A stretch of DNA of 64,000 nucleotides from Atopsyche davidsoni (lineage: Eukaryota; Arthropoda; Insecta; Trichoptera; Hydrobiosidae), in the NCBI GenBank assembly GCA_022113835.1, contig JAILWY010000001.1, positions 11,896,501 to 11,960,500 on the forward strand, in the 5' to 3' direction. This document shows, piece after piece, positions 58,400 through 64,000 of the stretch. Under the pieces are notes generated by a model. The model ran no database searches. It was given only the letters and a program-made list of their open reading frames with translations, and was not told the DNA's origin. The translations under genes and the position numbers were made by a program. Positions within the stretch are counted from its first letter, which is position 1. Each line of letters starts with the position of its first letter.

Positions 58400-60720
58400 T
58401 TTTGCCTCACAATGCTGAATTTGGAATCTGGTTTCGATAAAATGGCTTTTGTTTAAAGAGACTCCAGAAAAAAAAAATATATTCAACAGAATAATTTATG
58501 AATAAAAGTTCATATTTATAATAATGAAAGACACAAAAATTATTAAATAATATTATGCTAATTTTTTTAAATATAAATATAGTATTTTGTTCAATCTTTT
58601 GTACATAATTAAATTAGGATTATGTTTTTTCAACAAGGAACGCGTTTTTATTATTTACATGTTTTGAATGAGGAAAGTAAATAATAGTATCTTTTTTTGC
58701 CTACAATCTTTATCCTAAGTAAACTTTTCATGAAACTCACTACGCCGAGGGCTTTCGCGAGCTATATGGTCAATAAAGTTTGGCCTAAGAAAATCTGGTT
58801 TATTTTTATATGCTGTATTTTTAGTAAACCGTAATCTTTACATTATAAATAAATAAAGAAAATAAGTACAAATGTTTTATGTATAAATTGTGTGGTTATT
58901 AGAATTCACAACGTATCGAACTTAATCATAGAATAATTAGGATTTAATGAGAGTATGAGACCTGAAATAATGTAAACCTTTGAATTTCCGTGATTCCTTT
59001 ATCTTGTTAACCCTTATTACTTATCGATATAAATAAAGGGATTCAGAAATATAATGCAAATTTTCATGACAATATACTCGGATAATAATGCGATCAAAAT
59101 GTTTCAAAGGATAAACTGAATCCCCATACCAAAGCAGCAAGAATACCGGAGAAAGTTTAATATCTACGAATTGTCTCCATATAGATGGGGTACCTCTGCA
59201 ATAATTGCTTTGACTTGTTACTAAGCTCCCTACATTATTGCGTCAAATTTAAAGCATATTCAGATAATAATTAGAATTTACAAGCTTATGCGATGCCGCC
59301 TTAATTCCAAAGGAAGAAGTAATTCGTCGCTTTGTTTATCCTTACCTGGGCGACTCTATACTAAATCTCAAGTAATTACACGTCTTAATTAAACTGTACA
59401 ATCCAGGGAACACTTTGAATACATTTTGAGCTTGCAACACTCCTGGAAACTATTTTCCGAGAGGTTTTATTATTTTTTTTTATATAAAAGCTGCAGAGAG
59501 TCTAATACGCTGGTGTAGGAAAATAGAGGAAGAAAATTAACAAAATGTGCGATAAATTTTTAAACGTTTCTTTTATAATTAAATGAAATGATAAATTCCG
59601 CAAACACATTTTTATTGTATTTTTGGGCAGTGATAACCTTAATACAGCTTTCGTTTTCAAGCTGTCATTAAAACTATAATTAATTAAAATGAAAACGTAT
59701 AATTCAAGATCGAGAACGTGGTTATTATCTTACTAAATTTTAACAAAGTTCCATTACCATCTGGATTCTTTATAAGAAATAAAATCAACTTGGAAAAATA
59801 AGCATTTTCTTGAATTTTTATTAAATTTAAAAATAAACTCGCGAGCTTAGTATACTGACGAAAGTTTGAGTGTGTAATTGTTGATATCAAGTTCTAAATT
59901 TCATTTGATAATATGATACTCTTGAATATTTAATGAGAAAGTTGAAAGTGCACCATCCTATCTAAGTTTATTTTTTCCTGCTGGCTCTGCTCACCTTTCT
60001 TAGCACTTTTAACAATGCGACAACCCTATCAGCAGTTTCTTGAGAGTGCAAAGTTAAATAAGAATTCTCCCATATCGTTTTACTTAGAGCTTAGCCGCTT
60101 GTTACAGTCTACGTGGTCGACAAATATTTGTGGGATGAAAAACTTTCCAGGACTTTATACTTCAAATGTGGTTTTGATAGAAGCTTAACTCTGATTGTAT
60201 GAAAATTACTTTCTTATTGTTAGAAAAAATAAATGCTTAAGACGTCGAAATCAAAATAACCCCAGGATTGATTAATTTATTAATTAGATATTAAATATCA
60301 TACGACATAAATTAATCCAGTTTATTTTTAGCTGCGTCATGATTTTTTATTTACACTTACATGTCCAGTGCCGGGTCAAAATTTTCATTTCTCTCTTTTA
60401 TTATGGGGCTTTCTAGTGTAGCCAATAGACTTACAGATTCATTTAGATTTTGTATAAAATCTTAGATATTTTTTTATTTTCCTTATGATTATTCACAAAA
60501 AATGACTATGATTTGGAAAAATGCAATAATTTTACTTCTAGTCTCAAAGTAAATAGCACGGGTAAACTACATAAATGTATCAAAATGAGTTTGTTTTTTC
60601 GGTAGAAGGGCCACTTATCTTTTGATAAGTAATCTAGATCTATGGAATATAAAAGTGGAGTTGCTACAAGTACTACTTAAAAAAAACATTTAACAGAAAC
60701 CCCCACCTCTTTGTGACGTC
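58400..60720. other. AT-rich noncoding stretch
   Basis: On the minus strand a strong donor (CGCCCAG|GTAAGG at about 59345) is preceded by an open 48-base segment and a poor acceptor; not called. The frame 59684-59890 (-) is AT-codon chance. Confidence 0.45.
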
Positions 60721-60726
60721 ATCATT

Positions 60727-60957
60727 CTATATTACGCAATAAATATGGCCAAACGACCCATCCAATATATAAGACAAAAGCATTAGGATCCATTCACATC
60801 CGATCTCTGGGCAATGACCAATAAAGGAAGATATATTTTGTGAAACCCTTTCGATCAACGCGAGACTTGGAATTTGATCTTCGGCGCCATACTGAGCGAA
60901 GGGTACACACGCAGTCGTAAATTTGAAGAGGAAAAAAAAAACAACCTGATGTTTCAA
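60727..60957 (-). other. open minus frame with internal splice acceptor
   Basis: The frame is open for about 76 codons but begins with TTG, not ATG. It contains VVFFFLFKFTTACV at its start, then GAEDQIPSLALIERVSQNIS and SFIGHCPEIGCEWILMLLS. The T-rich tract ending CCTTCGCTCAG would be a fair acceptor for an exon starting at TATGGCGCC. A downstream donor is lacking. Not recognised. Confidence 0.18.
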
Positions 60958-61289
60958 AAAACAGTTTTTTCAGTCAGTGGCCAGTTGAAAAGAGAAAACC
61001 TATGGTAATATATAATTCTAACAACTTTAACTTTATACATAAACATGGTTTTGAAGATTTAATTTTACTCTTGCATCAAAAGTAGTATAATTAAAACATC
61101 TTCGTTTTCTATACAAGTATTTGTAAAAATTAACGTAAACAATTTTTATAGTCGATCGAAATGCTTATATATTGTATATAGGCCAGTTTTTTCAAATAGC
61201 CAAATAAACTTGGTTGCAACACAATTTTTTTTTTTAACATGAATTTAAATTTTGTTTGATTTTTATATTATATCAATCAATTAACCAGC

Positions 61290-61570
61290 GGGTACATGCT
61301 CTGTAAACATGTACGGTGAGGAGAGTAGCCATTTGCCATTATGTTTGAAGGATACCGCTGAGCACGTAAGGGTTTTACTGCCTCCGATATCCGCGGTGTG
61401 TCGTCAGGAGCCCAGCATCGGAAGACGGTAAAGATGCCATATAGATTGATCGTCCTCCGAAGACCGTGCCAGTTTTCTATTGCAGGTACTGCGGCCTATA
61501 TCAGTTTATTCAGAATTGCTGTCTAACAGTTTTCTGACTACGTCGGTGTTCCGATAGCGACGAATCGCTG
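61290..61570 (+). mobile_element. relic of a LINE ORF2 C-terminus
   Basis: The frame from ATG 61309 to TAA 61431 reads MYGEESSHLPLCLKDTAEHV and RVLLPPISAVCRQEPSIGRR. DTAEH preceded by a cysteine and followed by a hydrophobic run and an AVCRQE-type segment matches the C-terminal Cys-rich region of ORF2 in R1/Jockey-type insect LINEs (family knowledge). The expected second cysteine before CP.W is lost and the frame stops prematurely, so this is a dead fragment. The G+C-rich block continues to about 61570 with disrupted frames. Confidence 0.5.
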
Positions 61571-61599
61571 CCATCAGTCAATCTACAATATTGTAATAG

Positions 61600-62220
61600 G
61601 TTTTTATATTTCAAAATACAAATCATGCGTTGTATTTTTAGCCCAAAAATTCAATTTCATGTGATAGATTATTTTTTTAATTTGTTTCAGCTGCTCGTAA
61701 AATGAAAACGGTCGATGTTCAAATTTACCAGACTTGATTGATTTGTAAATATTTGTTTTTGTGGAGTAATTTGCTTTTATTGACGAGAATTTTAAATTCG
61801 ATAAGTATGGGTTACTTCTAAAAGATTTGATTAACATAAAAGCCAATCAAAATATTGAGTCTATATGCACATATGAGTATTGCTGATATTTTTAACATCC
61901 TCAAAAAAAAAAATTAAATTGTTTCTATGATCGTGAATACTTTACTCATAAATATTTAGCTACCCATTTGTGCAGAATGTTTCAAGTACATATATTTCAA
62001 ACTAAAACAGCAATGTTTGAATCTCTATAATTATTATTTTGTAAGCAATGAATTATATTTAACAAACAATGTAATAAACGTTATTATATTCGTTTATATT
62101 TAACTGGGAAGTTTTTTTTAAACTCAATTTTTTTTTAATGTAAAAAAAAAAAAATCAATTGGTTGTTGTTGAGATCTTACAGGCCAGGGAAAATATAGAC
62201 TGAAATCAAGACTTCTCAAA
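61600..62220. other. AT-rich noncoding stretch
   Basis: Nothing nameable; the 80-codon minus frame at 61604-61846 consists of AT-rich codons. Confidence 0.45.
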
Positions 62221-62224
62221 TGAA

Positions 62225-62272
62225 TGTGCTTGTGCTTGTGCTTGTGCTTGTGCTTGTGCTTGTGCTTGTGCT
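62225..62272 (+). repeat. (TGTGCT)8 hexanucleotide repeat
   Basis: Eight perfect copies. In the + frame starting at ATG 62220 it encodes alternating Leu-Val. The frame continues to 62420 through G+C-richer sequence (ACLRHVLLGCNCSKFGSYQW) and ends TGA, 66 codons in all. The ORF is probably incidental to the repeat. Confidence 0.85.
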
Positions 62273-62420
62273 TATGGCATGCTTGCGTCATGTCTTGCTT
62301 GGGTGTAATTGTAGCAAGTTCGGTAGCTATCAGTGGCTCTTGCTCTCTGTTTCATCGACACACAATAGTAGCTCCGTTACGGCCACAATGATGTTTGTTT
62401 GCTTGTTCCCATTATTATGA

Positions 62421-63180
62421 CATGCCAGGCATAAAGACAATGTGTCACGTGTGACAGGCCTCTTTTGTGTTCTATCATACGGGGAGCTCTTCATGAAGTG
62501 AGATAAGGAAGTATTCGAATAGAATATTTACCTCAACAGAAGCGACAGTTCCAAAAAGTTGTTTCACGTAACTTAATAAATTAACATAAAGAAATAATAT
62601 TTATTATTTATCGATAACACTAAAACAATGAGATATCATATCAAAAAAGGTCAGATGTAAATTAATCATTTATATTGGTTAACATGAAGTTGACATGCTC
62701 TTGTATCAAAAATATATAAATTAGAAAATAATTAAAATCAATTGAATATTGATATTTATCATCATTTTTTAACTCTATTATCTACCGTATATAAAATATT
62801 GTAAATTATAAATGAAATTGTGAAAATTATTGTTTTTTTTCTTCATTAACAGAAACGATATTGCCATAATTTTTTAATAAAAATAATATAAAAAATATAT
62901 ATTTTTGAAACTACTTTTAGAACTATAATACAAAGAATTAAAGAGTAAATTAAATCATTTCTTTTTTGATAAAAATATGATTTTTGAGGTAAAGTGTCTC
63001 CAAATTTGTAATTCATTAAATAATAAAATATTCTTTCAATTGCTTTTAATCCGCGTTTGTTGGTATTTAAACTAAATTATAATTGAAAATTCAAAAAAAT
63101 TATTTGGTTTTCATTTCAAAATTAAATATTAATTCACAACGAAATTGCTGGAGATTGTCTACACATATGTTAAATAACTT
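62421..63180. other. AT-rich noncoding stretch with a palindrome-rich edge
   Basis: Near 62421-62460 are ATGCC-A-GGCAT and a CACGTG core. A donor-like CATGAA|GTGAGA at about 62503 has open frames but a poor acceptor. The rest is AT-rich with nothing nameable. Confidence 0.4.
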
Positions 63181-63184
63181 GGTA

Positions 63185-63345
63185 TAGGGCATAGTCTGGA
63201 ACGTCTCCCCTCAAGGTGAGAAATGAATATTGAAACCCATAATATGTCTTTGGTTTAAATTGGGTATATCACGGAGAGGGAGCACGGGTCGCCGTGGTAA
63301 CCAAGATTTAGCAAGGTTGAGGATCCCGAGACAATGACTTTCATT
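63185..63345 (-). other. G+C-richer patch with overlapping minus frames
   Basis: On the minus strand one ATG frame reads MKVIVSGSSTLLNLGYHGDP then CSLSVIYPI and TAA. Another reads LGILNLAKSWLPRRPVLPLR then DIPNLNQRHIMGFNIHFSP and TGA. The core GGTCGCCGTGGTAACC is G+C-rich. It could be a retroelement fragment; undecided. Confidence 0.15.
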
Positions 63346-63349
63346 GTAA

Positions 63350-64000
63350 TAAATTTGGAATGAAATCGACAGAATAATATTTAAAGTCTGTATTTAATTC
63401 AAAATTTATAAAAATATATGAAAATAACAACCACAGCTTTCAAATACTTAGATTCATAAAAAAAGTCTGTTTTTTCGGAAAATGATACAATGCAAGCTGA
63501 ATGCATTATTACAAGGTATAATGTATTAATTTCAAATTGCTAATAATAAGTATTCTTGCTTCATAACCTGAAAATGTTTTTATTTTGTATTGAATAATTT
63601 ATCAAAAACATCTAAATAAAAAAACCAAAAAAGTTATTTTGCCATAGATACTTTATTTTTGTTGAGATGTATTTATTATAAATAACTTATCTTACGAGTT
63701 CGTGGAACTATCCAGAATTTCTCCTAAATTTTGACCATGTAATCTAACTTGTAACCGCTGAAATATGTGCCAATCATTTGTATGGGAAGCAAATTATAAT
63801 ATAATATAAGTCAGCTAGATGGGAGTATGGAATCTTTGAGGCGATAGTTTCATGAAAACTTACTCCATGTTTCCGATTAAATTGTTTGAGCTAATAGCCG
63901 AGACTCCAAATTCACATTAGTGGCTTTGTGAACAACTTAAGAAACATAAAACAGAAAAAGTCTCAAATTGTTCAGGGGCTCCTTAAAATCATTAAATATT
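63350..64000. other. AT-rich noncoding stretch
   Basis: Nothing nameable to the end of the window. Confidence 0.5.

Overview
Nothing in this window looks prokaryotic. It is about 30% G+C by eye and has no dense arrangement of long ORFs, no ribosome-binding-site/operon layout, no rRNA, no CRISPR array and no intact transposase or reverse transcriptase. It reads as a gene-poor, AT-rich stretch of insect nuclear DNA, either long introns or intergenic sequence. Three things point towards Lepidoptera, as inference only: tRNA-derived SINE-like remnants (about 28318-28421 and 51014-51069), a decayed LINE ORF2 C-terminal relic with a DTAEH motif (61309-61431), and a LINE-tail-like block (46865-47000).

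Layout. No complete gene can be called. The + strand carries a series of short segments with good splice acceptor and donor sequences around a stop-free frame: 1320-1360, 12921-12981, 18308-18342, 26671-26735, 27163-27194, 28908-29012, 31532-31573, 34459-34536, 39567-39633, 45808-45841, 55464-55498 and 56420-56572. Several join with matching intron phase, so one + strand gene with very long introns is possible. Chance decoys would look similar and no protein family is recognised. The best individual sites are 34459-34536 and 55464-55498.

Between these lie islands of higher G+C, typically 150-350 bp (for example 2250-2400, 14372-14600, 18411-18735, 20240-20540, 28980-29120, 47440-47640, 53390-53640 and 61290-61570). 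Some contain small ATG-initiated or stop-free frames. At 45-50% G+C a frame of 60-80 codons without a stop is not rare, so these are given low confidence.

Repeats and structures are better supported because they can be checked base by base. They include a roughly 100-bp retro-inserted fragment with a 13-bp target-site duplication (2005-2117); a 117-bp imperfect hairpin whose two 50-nt arms align without a gap (43488-43604); precursor-like or palindromic hairpins at 7566-7597, 8016-8074, 15707-15730, 37691-37707 and 46732-46772; a cluster of three stem-loops at 18592-18712; two pairs of dispersed repeats (13191/43401 direct, 26439/30887 inverted); long TA microsatellites (10625-10692 and 54915-55041); and eight perfect copies of a hexanucleotide (62225-62272). 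The rest is AT-rich sequence in which I see nothing that can be named.
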